In this document: positions 12,497 to 20,018 of the stretch, in pieces
Layout: each line of letters begins with the position of its first letter
How positions within the stretch are numbered: position 1 is the first letter of the stretch
IMG/VR virus record: IMGVR_UViG_3300027963_000413
Span: 1-20,018 of that record
Source: a virus
Direction: 5' to 3' (one strand)
Length of the DNA: 20,018 nt
Program-made: the position numbers and the translations under genes
The notes under the pieces: model-generated
The model's input: only the letters and a program-made list of their open reading frames with translations
Database searches by the model: none
What the model was told of the DNA's origin: nothing

Positions 12497-14425
12497 TTAT
12501 TTTCCTAAAAGTCCACCAGAGATGTTTGGTGCATAGCTTCCAGCAGTTATTGCAGCAGCCGAAGGCAGTACGCGCTGTGCTGTGCCAAATAACTGCGCCA
12601 CACGGTCTTGCAGCATCTTGATGCCACCCTGATCGTTGAGTGCATTCATCACAAACTTAGGGTCTTCGGAGATCAATACCTGCGCGACCTTGAGTCTCTG
12701 GTCATCTGTCAGGTTAGGTGAAGACTTAGCCAAGGCTTTTTTCGCCAAGGATAGATAACTTCCCATGTTTCCTGACAAAGCGCCAGCAACCTCTTCTGCT
12801 GAGATGTTCATGCCAATGCGGTTTTGGTTGAAGACAGTTGGCGCTGTGGCTGATCCACCAAGAATTGCAGTAGCAGCTTTCTGAGACTGAGACGCACGAC
12901 CGACAGTTGCGAGCATATTGTCAAGTTCATCTTGCGGGAATATGGTGCGCAGAATCTGACCTTCTTTTGATGCTGGATCGCTGATCTTTTGCATCATTGT
13001 CTTGCCAGCACCAAGACTAGCCTTGTTGCGTAAAGCATCCATCACGCCAGCTCTAAAAGCCTTGGCTGCGCCTTCGCTCTTGTTGGCTAAGTTCTCAAAG
13101 TCGTAGGCAATTTCATCTGCACTCTTTGTGAAGACCTTGCGTCCTGCGTCGAATGATTCAGACGCTAGACGATTATTTGCAAATGTCTGGCGTGCAGTCT
13201 TCAAAGCCAACGACGCTGTATCAATCTCAGTACGAAGTGCATTCTCGGCTGCGCCTAAGTTCTTACCGACTTCACCGTAGCCACCAGTAAACGCAGCATT
13301 CTTTGCGGATGCTACGCCACGACGAATGATCTCCATGTCTTCCAATGTCGGAGTACGACTCCAGTTGACTTCACCTGTTGGCGTAACCGTCCAGAATGGC
13401 TTTTTACCAGTAGCTGACTGATAGGCATCATTGATGGCTTTGCCAGCCTCTGGGGTGCGTTTTAATGCGTCTGAGGCAGCGTCTAGCATTGGTTTATTGA
13501 TGACACCGCCTTGGCGGTACGCACCCGTGTATAGATCGCTTTCTAACTTACCAAGTTCTTGCTCACCCAAACGGTAAGACCTCAAGACATTAGCGTCTAA
13601 GTCTCCAGCAAGCCCTGCTTGCAGTTCACCCATCGCTTGCGTGCGAAGAGCTGGAGGACGACGAGTCAATGCGTCTTTGAGTGCAGTTGCAGCCTTGCCG
13701 CCGCCACGAGCAAATGCACGCACAGCGTCTTGCAATGTTGCGTTCTCTGCCATGATCTCGCCATTGGCAACCTTCTGGACGATCTCGTCAGTCGTTAAAC
13801 CTGACTCAGTAGCCAGTCGATTGATCTCAGTCTCCACGACCTTTGCACCACGATCACCAACACGACGACGGGTTGCGTCAATCACGCCATTTATCAAAGC
13901 ACCACCAGCCTTAATGACTCCCTGCGCCACAGGAGCGATCAGAGCGCCCTCTGCTGTGCCTACTGCACCAGCTTTAGCGCGTGACAATAGATCGCCTTCA
14001 GCGCTGGCTGCACCAGTAAAACCGCCTTGAGCGCCACCCATCATCATTAGTCTTGACAATGCTGGGGAAGCCTGTGCAGCGCCAACAGCTAAAGAGCCAC
14101 CACCAGTAAATGGTGCAGCAACGATTGCAGGTGCAATAGCACCACCGATTTCGTAACCTGCCGACTCGACTGGATAGGCTTTCTTGTAAACCGCCATCTT
14201 TTGGCGAATAGCAGACAGTTCGTCTTCGTACTTCGTACCTTTGAGCTGTGACTGAACTAGGGCTTCTGCTTCGTCAGAAGTTCCCATAGTCGCACCTTGA
14301 GCGAATTGTCTAATGCGTTGCGTCTCAGGCTTTGGAAGTTTAGACAGAGCGTCAATCTTTTGCGCTTGCGTCATCCCTTCTGGGAAGTCTATTGGTCCAA
14401 AACCTTCTACAAATTCGACTGCCAT
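12497..14425 (-). CDS. Presumed internal virion / DNA ejection protein, 642 residues
   Basis: Starts at ATG with an AAGGTGG ribosome site. The N-terminus carries VEGFGPIDFPEGMTQAQKID (6-25), a short motif common at the front of phage ejection and tail-associated proteins. A hydrophobic Ala/Gly-rich region follows (about 90-180: GYEIGGAIAPAIVAAPFTGG, GAVGTAEGALIAPVAQGVIK), able to enter a membrane. The rest is long amphipathic helices rich in Ala, Lys and Gln. In podoviruses such proteins are packaged in the head and ejected to form a channel for the genome. The call is by composition, length and position among tail genes. No lytic transglycosylase motif is seen. Confidence 0.68.
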   Translation of the reverse strand: MAVEFVEGFGPIDFPEGMTQAQKIDALSKLPKPETQRIRQFAQGATMGTSDEAEALVQSQLKGTKYEDELSAIRQKMAVYKKAYPVESAGYEIGGAIAPAIVAAPFTGGGSLAVGAAQASPALSRLMMMGGAQGGFTGAASAEGDLLSRAKAGAVGTAEGALIAPVAQGVIKAGGALINGVIDATRRRVGDRGAKVVETEINRLATESGLTTDEIVQKVANGEIMAENATLQDAVRAFARGGGKAATALKDALTRRPPALRTQAMGELQAGLAGDLDANVLRSYRLGEQELGKLESDLYTGAYRQGGVINKPMLDAASDALKRTPEAGKAINDAYQSATGKKPFWTVTPTGEVNWSRTPTLEDMEIIRRGVASAKNAAFTGGYGEVGKNLGAAENALRTEIDTASLALKTARQTFANNRLASESFDAGRKVFTKSADEIAYDFENLANKSEGAAKAFRAGVMDALRNKASLGAGKTMMQKISDPASKEGQILRTIFPQDELDNMLATVGRASQSQKAATAILGGSATAPTVFNQNRIGMNISAEEVAGALSGNMGSYLSLAKKALAKSSPNLTDDQRLKVAQVLISEDPKFVMNALNDQGGIKMLQDRVAQLFGTAQRVLPSAAAITAGSYAPNISGGLLGK

Positions 14426-14434
14426 AAGACCACC

Positions 14435-15787
14435 TTATCTAAATATCCATTTATTATTTTCAAAGCGCCACATTTGCTGACCAGCAGCAGGAGGAGTTTG
14501 CGCCATTCCAGCTTTCATTGACTGTTCCATTTTTACTTTAGAGGTAATGTCTTCTGGAATCTGATACTTCTGGAATGTAGAGTCAATAACTGATTTAGGT
14601 ACATATTGACCAAGCAATGCAGACTTGCGATCTGCTTGTTTGTTGTATGCCTCAATAGCTATCTTTGCGCCTGATCTGGCTAAGTTAGCAAGGTCAAGTC
14701 TTGCCTGATCGCTACCGACACCGCCAGCAGAAATCTTGTCAACAAATCCCTGCATACGGTCTGCAATGGCTTGCATCTGCTGCGCAGACTGTGCCTCACC
14801 CTGCATAACAGCAGAGTTTGGTTCAAGTGCTTTGATAGCCTTAATTAAGACACCATAGTCAGAAATACCAGCCTGACCCGTAGTCACCAAGTCCTTAACG
14901 ATGTTGTAACTTGATAGGACTGTCTCTACTGGTGTTCTGTAATTCTTATCCCACTCAGCCACCGTAGTCATAATCTGCTCTGGCTTCAATGCTGGAGCCA
15001 TGCCACCGCCATAGGTAGGAGCGCCAGCAGTTGGCTTTGGTACTGTTCCACTTGCTTCAACTCTGTTTTGCACATTAGTAGGTACTGTGCCAAGTGGATT
15101 ATTCATATCAATCAATTTCTTGCCACCAGAAGGTGTCTCGATGTATTGATAGTCAGGACGATAGACGATCTTCGTCTCACCACTAGGTAACTTGTATGCC
15201 AAAGTTGTTGGCGGTAAACCTAGACCAGCAAGTTCTGTATCGCTTAATTGATTAGCCTTCTGTCCAGCAGCCTTAAATGCCTCGCCAATAGCCTCTGTTG
15301 GCTTCATTAAAGGCAATAAGCGTCTTTGTTCTGGCGTGAGACCAGCAAACATTCCACCACCAGCAGGAGCGCCAGCAGTTGGAGCAGAACCAACAGGAGG
15401 TACGCCACCAGCTTCAGCAGGGATTGCTGGAATACCAGCTTGACCCGCAACGGCTGGAGCACCAGACTCACCGCCAAGCGCTTGCAAATAAGCCTTCATT
15501 CTGGCTTGCTCTAATGCGCCTTCTTGTAACTTCTGGCGTGTCAACAGATTCTGTATAGCGCCTTGCTGTGCCTGACCATAGCCTTGCTGTCCTGCTTGCA
15601 GAGCACCGCCAAGCGCTTGACCGATAGAGATCGGCTGACGGCTTGGACCACCAGCAGAAAGCAAAGCAGATGCTGCTTGAAGCATTGACTGCTGCTGAAT
15701 GTTGCTTTGTTGTTCTGGCGTGAGATAGTCCTCAAGACCAGTACCGCCTTGACCAAATAGTAAACCACCAAAGTCTGTGAGTGCCAT
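14435..15787 (-). CDS. Presumed internal virion protein, Gln/Ala/Gly-rich, 450 residues
   Basis: Starts at ATG with an AAGGA site, 10 nt after the upstream gene. The first 100 residues are rich in Gln, Ala and Gly (LTPEQQSNIQQQSMLQAASA near the start), typical of podoviral ejection proteins. The middle has a Pro/Ala/Gly linker where PTAGAP-x(0-2)-GGGM-x3-L-x-PEQ occurs twice (about residues 135-152 and 252-270), reflecting an 18-base exact DNA repeat at 15017 and 15365. The C-terminal third is helical. No enzyme domain is recognised. It lies in line with the two other large presumed ejection proteins. Confidence 0.65.
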   Translation of the reverse strand: MALTDFGGLLFGQGGTGLEDYLTPEQQSNIQQQSMLQAASALLSAGGPSRQPISIGQALGGALQAGQQGYGQAQQGAIQNLLTRQKLQEGALEQARMKAYLQALGGESGAPAVAGQAGIPAIPAEAGGVPPVGSAPTAGAPAGGGMFAGLTPEQRRLLPLMKPTEAIGEAFKAAGQKANQLSDTELAGLGLPPTTLAYKLPSGETKIVYRPDYQYIETPSGGKKLIDMNNPLGTVPTNVQNRVEASGTVPKPTAGAPTYGGGMAPALKPEQIMTTVAEWDKNYRTPVETVLSSYNIVKDLVTTGQAGISDYGVLIKAIKALEPNSAVMQGEAQSAQQMQAIADRMQGFVDKISAGGVGSDQARLDLANLARSGAKIAIEAYNKQADRKSALLGQYVPKSVIDSTFQKYQIPEDITSKVKMEQSMKAGMAQTPPAAGQQMWRFENNKWIFR

Positions 15788-15797
15788 TTTTAAATCC

Positions 15798-17048
15798 TTA
15801 CATCAAGCCGAGCAAACCACCAATGCCAGCGCCATAACCAGCATACTCAGGGTTAGCCGTTCCACCGATTAACTTGCCTAATGTTGCGCCACCCAATGCA
15901 CCGCCAAGAGCAGAAGCCGTGGTGTTTTGGTACAGAGGAGTTGTCTGCGAACTACCTATATTTGCGGGTTGTAAGCTCAATGCGCCTTGCGCCACATTCA
16001 AACGCTCTAGACCTAAGTTGCGAGCTGCATCGAGCTTTTGCTGTTCGTACTGCTGTTTGAGTTGTTGCTGTGATAGACCCAAGTTCTGAGCCTGTGCAAA
16101 GCCAGTATTCCGCAGTTGAGCAACAGCATTTGTTGCGTTGCGTAGTGCTGCCTCGTCAACCAATGATCTTGTTACGCCTTGGCGTGAACCACCAAAGGCT
16201 TTAGCTGCTGTGGCTGCTGCACCTTCAGCAGATATTTGACCTTGACGAGCACGCTCAATATCTCCAAGAGTTCCTTGGATTACTTGTTGCTCATATGGGT
16301 TCATGTACTGCTGAACCATTCCAAGGTTGTACTCAGCATAAGGAGCAAACTGCTTTGGTGCTAAACCAGCAGCAGTTGCTCTGGCTTCTTCTAGGTTTCG
16401 TAAATATGCTGCCTTGATCTCTGGATCAACGCTAGTGGTTGCTGTGCTTGATGTTGGTGTGTTAGAGCCTAAAGCCTTGGCTGCTGTTAAGCCAAGACTT
16501 GCTGCCGTCAGCATATTGGATGGACTAGCGGTAGCCCAGTTGTATGCGCCTTGCAATAAACCTGTTTGCGTAGAGCCTAGACCGCCAGCAGCAGCACCTT
16601 CAGCAGTTACTGGCGCAACGGTGCTTAATGCAGTTGTTGAATCTAGCGCTGGTACGACTGGAGACAATGGAGGTAAAGCAGTTGCAGTCGCAGCAGGTGT
16701 GGCAGCATTAGCTAAAGCTGTTCCAGCAGCCGATCCTGCTGCCGAAGTACCAAGTGCTGGAAGTTCTGTCGCAATGACTGAACCGCTAGTGACTGGAGTC
16801 GCTACTGCGCCAGCATCAGATACAGCAGCCAAAGGTACTGTCTCACCAGTTGTGGCGCTTACATAAGCTCCTATCTCTGGTGCGTAGTAATAACCAGCAG
16901 CCATCAAAGCAGCCAGAGTCCAGCCTTGTGGACCAAGCGTATTGCGTACACCCTGATCAATGCTTACGCCAAGATCACTTACGGCATTTATAGCGCCTTG
17001 ACCGATGTCACCGACACCGCTAACTACATCGCTTACGACTCCACCCAT
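15798..17048 (-). CDS. Presumed internal virion / ejection protein, 416 residues
   Basis: Starts at ATG with a GGGAGATG-type ribosome site. Residues 42-57 are a hydrophobic helix; 70-190 are a low-complexity Ala/Thr/Pro/Gly stretch. From about 208 a helical domain begins with DPEIKAAYLRNLEEARATAA and contains YMNPYEQQVIQGTLGDIERA (248-267) and AKAFGGSRQGVTRSLVDEAA, a pattern I have seen in many phage head-to-tail or ejection-module proteins. The C-terminus (ASALGGALGGATLGKLIGG and on) is Gly-rich and probably membrane-active. The function is inferred from composition and the tail-gene context. Confidence 0.68.
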   Translation of the reverse strand: MGGVVSDVVSGVGDIGQGAINAVSDLGVSIDQGVRNTLGPQGWTLAALMAAGYYYAPEIGAYVSATTGETVPLAAVSDAGAVATPVTSGSVIATELPALGTSAAGSAAGTALANAATPAATATALPPLSPVVPALDSTTALSTVAPVTAEGAAAGGLGSTQTGLLQGAYNWATASPSNMLTAASLGLTAAKALGSNTPTSSTATTSVDPEIKAAYLRNLEEARATAAGLAPKQFAPYAEYNLGMVQQYMNPYEQQVIQGTLGDIERARQGQISAEGAAATAAKAFGGSRQGVTRSLVDEAALRNATNAVAQLRNTGFAQAQNLGLSQQQLKQQYEQQKLDAARNLGLERLNVAQGALSLQPANIGSSQTTPLYQNTTASALGGALGGATLGKLIGGTANPEYAGYGAGIGGLLGLM

Positions 17049-17061
17049 ATCATCTCCCTTG

Positions 17062-17403
17062 TCACACCTTGTTGGTGTAGATAAAAGCCTTCGATCCGTC
17101 TAATAGTGATATTTGACATTTCTCAGACCAGCCAAATGACTTGGCAAATCTTACAAGTTTGATGTCTTCTTCGCGTATCAGCGCGACGAGAGGCTTCCCA
17201 ATTAAATTCTCAATCAGAGCAATGCTCTTCAAGCAGTCCTTTTTGACCCCAGAAGACCATCTTCTGATCTCCACATGAATCCACAAATTACCCCTAAAAA
17301 ACTCCAAGTACACAATGTAATCCTCTCGGATACATACAGGTACTTTTCCTGCCCTTAATTCTTGATCCAATTCTAAGTCACCGCTTACCCATTGCGACAA
17401 CAT
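17062..17403 (-). CDS. Small GNAT-like phage protein in the tail/ejection module
   Basis: From ATG at 17403 the product is 113 residues. An alternative TTG at 17421 has a better ribosome site (GAGG, 9-nt spacer) and would add six residues, so the start is uncertain. Both overlap the end of the tail-hub gene. Features such as VPVCIREDYIVYLEFFRGNL, HVEIRRWSSGVKKDCLKSI and LVRFAKSFGWSE follow an acetyltransferase-like fold seen in small proteins of podoviral structural modules; T7 gp13 (internal virion protein A) is a distant analogue by position and fold. The acetyl-CoA motif A is absent, so it is more likely structural or an assembly factor than an enzyme. Confidence 0.6.
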   Translation of the reverse strand: MLSQWVSGDLELDQELRAGKVPVCIREDYIVYLEFFRGNLWIHVEIRRWSSGVKKDCLKSIALIENLIGKPLVALIREEDIKLVRFAKSFGWSEKCQISLLDGSKAFIYTNKV

Positions 17404-18859
17404 CAAAACGGTTAACGCCAACGCGCCAGTCCTCTAAGACATTGCCCGTGTATCTGACCTTGACCTGTCTGGCAGCGAATCTCACATCTGTGGGTTGAGC
17501 TGCGGAATACGGTCCATAAGTCGTCTCAGTCGCCATCGGGTACATCCGAGTCTTGAAGGACACAACGACCTCACCTAGCGTTTGCTCGTCAGGTATGACG
17601 CGACGCACCGACATGATGTTGTCGCCAGCACCGATCTCGTAAGGACCAGACTCAGCGTAGGGGACAGCACCGTCGTAAGTGAATCCGACTTCGTGCTCAT
17701 AGATGTAGCCGTCAGTTGAGATCATCAAAGGATTGGTGAATACGCCTCTGTCAGTTCCAGCAGTACGAGCCAAAGAACCAATAGCCCAATGCCCTTCGCG
17801 GTAGTTGTAGACGACATAGGAGTCATTCTCATTGCTGGCGCTAGACGGGTAAAACCAGATGATCTCGCCATACTTTGAGTTGTGTACTGCGTAGACCTTG
17901 CTTGACTGGTTGTAGTTGATGTTCTGGAAGATGTAGTCACCAACATCTGACACCAAGGGCTTGACATAGCCGTCATATACCCAGAAGCCTGACTTAGACA
18001 TCCAAATGGCTGCGGTGTCAATGGCTGCTACTGCCTGTGAGGAGATCACGCCACAGCCTGACCCTGCCTTTTCAAAGGAGTAGACATAAGGCAGACCGAT
18101 GTATGTCGCCACATGGACATCGACATCTGTAAAGATTAGATTGATACCTCGGACGCGCTTGCCACACTTTATTGAGCCGACTGAATTGATCTCAAAGTCA
18201 CCTGCCTGATTGGTTGCCGATGGTGTCCAGACGGTGTTGTTTTCTTGATCACACCAAGATACCTTGCGTGGATTACCTGATGCGCCAAGGGCAAAGACAA
18301 ATCTTTCTGCTGTCGTCATCACAGCTTCGCAGCTCGTTGGCGCGTTGACAATGGCTATAGCCTTTGTTGGCGTGGTAAAGCCTAGCTGCCACTCAAGGAG
18401 CTGACCGTCAGCGCTTGAACACGCCACAAGATACTCGCCCCATGAATCCATCGACCAAGTTGTTGCTGGCACTATTGCACCTAAATCTGGACGCGCTACA
18501 CCATAGGCAGAAGAACCGTAGGTACTGTAACCATAGCCAGTCTTTAGCGTTGCGTCTGTAATGCCAGTCGTAAAGGTTGTAGGCGTGATGTCCTTGAGAG
18601 TACCAGCCTCATTCATTGCGTAGAGCTTTGTAGGCGTGCCAGCAGCAATGTAGCGTTCATCTGCATTGGTACGCCAAGTCAGCATTCCACGACTAACACC
18701 AGTCATCTGACTGTTTGATCTTTTACGCCACCCACCCCAAGGTCTCAAAGTGTTCTCAAACCATCTGACTAAGTTGGAGTCGAACCATCGCCCCGCAGAC
18801 TGGTACTCAGTACCATTGCGGTAAACGCCAGCAGGGATTTTGATTGGTACGAGTGCCAT
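17378..18859 (-). CDS. Tail hub / packaged-DNA stabilisation protein (P22 gp10-like)
   Basis: The 493-residue protein begins MALVPIKIPAGVYRNGTEYQ and continues through RWFDSNLVRWFENTLRPWGGW, the characteristic opening of the short-tail hub proteins that plug the portal after packaging. The body is made of beta-rich repeats with many aromatic and Gly residues (GIPYVYSFEKAG-like strands around 255-270; SKSGFWVYDGYVKPLVSDVG, SKYGEIIWFYPSS) that look like propeller blades. The length is close to P22 gp10 (about 470). The ATG has no good Shine-Dalgarno site and starts 9 nt after the fibre-like gene, so coupling is likely. This gene is the main reason to suspect a podovirus. Confidence 0.72.
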   Translation of the reverse strand: MALVPIKIPAGVYRNGTEYQSAGRWFDSNLVRWFENTLRPWGGWRKRSNSQMTGVSRGMLTWRTNADERYIAAGTPTKLYAMNEAGTLKDITPTTFTTGITDATLKTGYGYSTYGSSAYGVARPDLGAIVPATTWSMDSWGEYLVACSSADGQLLEWQLGFTTPTKAIAIVNAPTSCEAVMTTAERFVFALGASGNPRKVSWCDQENNTVWTPSATNQAGDFEINSVGSIKCGKRVRGINLIFTDVDVHVATYIGLPYVYSFEKAGSGCGVISSQAVAAIDTAAIWMSKSGFWVYDGYVKPLVSDVGDYIFQNINYNQSSKVYAVHNSKYGEIIWFYPSSASNENDSYVVYNYREGHWAIGSLARTAGTDRGVFTNPLMISTDGYIYEHEVGFTYDGAVPYAESGPYEIGAGDNIMSVRRVIPDEQTLGEVVVSFKTRMYPMATETTYGPYSAAQPTDVRFAARQVKVRYTGNVLEDWRVGVNRFDVVAMGKR

Positions 18860-18868
18860 AGGGTCTAA

Positions 18869-19522
18869 TTATGCTGAAAGATTGGACACAAAGGTAACCG
18901 TCGCAATGACAGACGGTATAGACGGTCTTGTTGGTGTGGAACTGGCAGCGTAGTGCTCAATGGATGCACCAACATCTGAAGTGCGCCACATGAGTTCAAC
19001 ATAGTCGTTTGTATCAAGACTTACAAAGAAGTTCATTGCACCAATAATGTGAAATGGGTCTCCAGAACTTTTCCTTGGTGCTAGTCCAAAGCGTGAGTTT
19101 GACTTGTCGATGTTTGTGCCGTTCTTGCGAAACCAGATGTCAATGTCTACCGACGCATTCGTCGTGTTTACTAACTGCACGCTAAATTGGATGTTATAAA
19201 TTCCAGCCTGAGACACATTAAGCCTTGACGAGTTTGACAAGGTTACGCCATTGTTGAAGTCAGTTGTGTCAAAGGTTATGGCGTAAGCAGTCGTGGTGTT
19301 CGCTGCCGTCTGGTCTGTGCCGTCTTGGAATGCCCCGTAAGGGTTGTTTAGAAACCTGCCACCGCGTGGTGACGCAATGGATTGCAAGGCATTGGTTAAC
19401 TTCAAGAAGAATGTGCGCAACGCACCATTCGTCTGCGCAACCGTCAGACGGTCATACCTGTCTTGCGGGTTAGGCAGATCTGGTACGGCAGGAGTCTGGA
19501 GTTGCTGATAGAGGTTCGTCAT
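18869..19522 (-). CDS. Tail-associated protein with C1q/TNF-like jelly-roll domain
   Basis: The 217-residue protein has a short helical N-terminal region (YQQLQTPAVPDLPNPQDRYD, then LRTFFLKLTNALQSI) that could trimerise or anchor to the tail. From about 80 it has a beta-sandwich pattern: SRLNVSQAGIYNIQFSVQLV (99-118), DIDIWFRKNGTNID, NFFVSLDTNDYVELMW. The sequence SQAGIYNIQFS with the later SLDTNDYVELMW is the usual signature of C1q-like jelly-roll domains on phage fibres, which bind receptors or decorate the capsid. It overlaps the lysin stop by ATGA. Host binding is inferred, not shown. Confidence 0.72.
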   Translation of the reverse strand: MTNLYQQLQTPAVPDLPNPQDRYDRLTVAQTNGALRTFFLKLTNALQSIASPRGGRFLNNPYGAFQDGTDQTAANTTTAYAITFDTTDFNNGVTLSNSSRLNVSQAGIYNIQFSVQLVNTTNASVDIDIWFRKNGTNIDKSNSRFGLAPRKSSGDPFHIIGAMNFFVSLDTNDYVELMWRTSDVGASIEHYAASSTPTRPSIPSVIATVTFVSNLSA

Positions 19523-19986
19523 ACAGCCTTGTTGTATTCTTCTTGCGTAAGTATGCCAATGGCGTACTTATTCTGAGGTCTGAAGATGGTGAGCTTTTGC
19601 TGACGCATCTCAGGAGCAAACGAAATGTGAGTCCAGCCTTTATCACCAAACTCATGGATCATCTGGTCAAACTTGATGTTTGATTTCTCAATAGCCTTGC
19701 AGACTTCGAGTGGAGTACCAAAGCCTTTACAGGTGAAGTCAATAGCCCAGCCATCCATGTGACTCGATACCTTGCTACCGCCTACCGCTACATTGACCTC
19801 TGGCAGTCGTATCCATGAATTGACATTGATAGGACTAGCAAGCAATTCTCTGATCTTCTCCATACCAATGGCAGCAACCTTCATATTCTCAAGTTGCTGT
19901 GTATTTGGCTGGTTACTGATACCTAGACGGGTTGCGGTATCGGAGTGCGTTGCCTCTTCAAGACTAAAGTGATCGGATAAGTTCAT
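19519..19986 (-). CDS. M15-family peptidase, probable endolysin
   Basis: The 155-residue protein has the M15A/VanY-like layout: LSDHFSLEEATHSDTATRLG (3-22) at the start, then SSHMDGWAIDF with zinc ligands H76 and D83, and WTHISFAP with the third ligand H120. The catalytic acid is probably in the E112-D115 neighbourhood. Such enzymes cleave peptide bonds in peptidoglycan (D-Ala-D-Ala or L-Ala-D-Glu type). No signal peptide or wall-binding domain is seen, so it would need a holin or be virion-borne. It lies at the head of the visible late genes, and its start overlaps the upstream gene by ATGA. Confidence 0.87.
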   Translation of the reverse strand: MNLSDHFSLEEATHSDTATRLGISNQPNTQQLENMKVAAIGMEKIRELLASPINVNSWIRLPEVNVAVGGSKVSSHMDGWAIDFTCKGFGTPLEVCKAIEKSNIKFDQMIHEFGDKGWTHISFAPEMRQQKLTIFRPQNKYAIGILTQEEYNKAV

Positions 19987-20018
19987 TTCTTAGCCTTCAT
20001 GTCCATGATCTTCTCTAG
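19983..20018 (-). CDS. 3' end of an upstream gene, cut by the window edge
   Basis: The last 11 codons read LEKIMDMKAKK and end in a TGA that overlaps the lysin ATG by four bases (19983-19986), the same coupling used throughout this genome. The basic end and the position directly upstream of a lysin would fit a holin/spanin-like or tail gene, but too little is visible to identify it. Confidence 0.6.
   Translation of the reverse strand, partial: LEKIMDMKAKK

Noticed and set aside
13641-14030. 129-codon rightward frame antisense to the 642-residue ejection gene
   Set aside because: Its composition (Arg/Ala/Pro-rich) is what reading the opposite strand of an Ala/Gly-rich gene produces, and there is no ribosome site or operon context.
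16414-16866. 150-codon rightward frame antisense to the 416-residue gene
   Set aside because: A Val/Ala-only low-complexity product mirrors the Ala/Thr-rich coding strand opposite; it is a shadow.

Overview
The window looks like part of a tailed bacteriophage genome (Caudoviricetes), probably short-tailed. It is gene-dense and arranged as alternating leftward and rightward blocks whose members mostly overlap by ATGA stop/start junctions. It holds a DNA replication and recombination module, phage-type small genes, and a late module of tail, lysin and DNA-ejection genes. No tRNA, rRNA, IS element or CRISPR array was seen. The host cannot be read from the sequence. The intermediate base composition and the style of the small genes would fit a phage of an aquatic proteobacterium, perhaps a betaproteobacterium, but that is only an inference.

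Layout: (1) 5184 to 1, leftward early block: a small HTH regulator, a RuvC-like resolvase, two small genes, a GNAT protein, a RecB-like nuclease with a likely Fe-S cluster, an SSB-like protein with an acidic tail, and a primase-helicase cut by the window edge. (2) 5185-5435, control region between the two divergent blocks: a strong rightward sigma70 promoter whose -35 lies in a palindrome, a related palindrome over a possible leftward -35, and a leftward-reading terminator. (3) 5436-7480, rightward block of seven small genes of unknown function, including two tiny membrane proteins and a four-cysteine protein. (4) 9135 to 7471, leftward island: a GNAT acetyltransferase, an HTH-metallophosphoesterase and an extremely acidic protein. 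(5) 9236-10708, rightward operon: a coiled-coil protein, a DUF3310 protein, a basic winged-HTH protein and a 2OG-Fe(II) oxygenase. (6) 20018 to 10705, leftward late block: an M15 peptidase lysin, a jelly-roll fibre-like protein, a tail hub/stabilisation protein, a small GNAT-like protein, three large Ala/Gly/Gln-rich presumed ejection proteins, and a virion-type protein with an ADP-ribosyltransferase-like domain.

The resolvase, nuclease, SSB-like protein and primase-helicase form a coherent replication/recombination set. The late block would supply tail completion, lysis and proteins ejected with the DNA. The most unusual points are the leftward intrinsic terminators inside the early operon, placed too close to the next start codons to leave room for new promoters; the paired operator-like palindromes at the early switch; the ART-like protein at the end of the ejection genes; and the acidic, possibly DNA-mimicking protein encoded convergently with the small-gene block.
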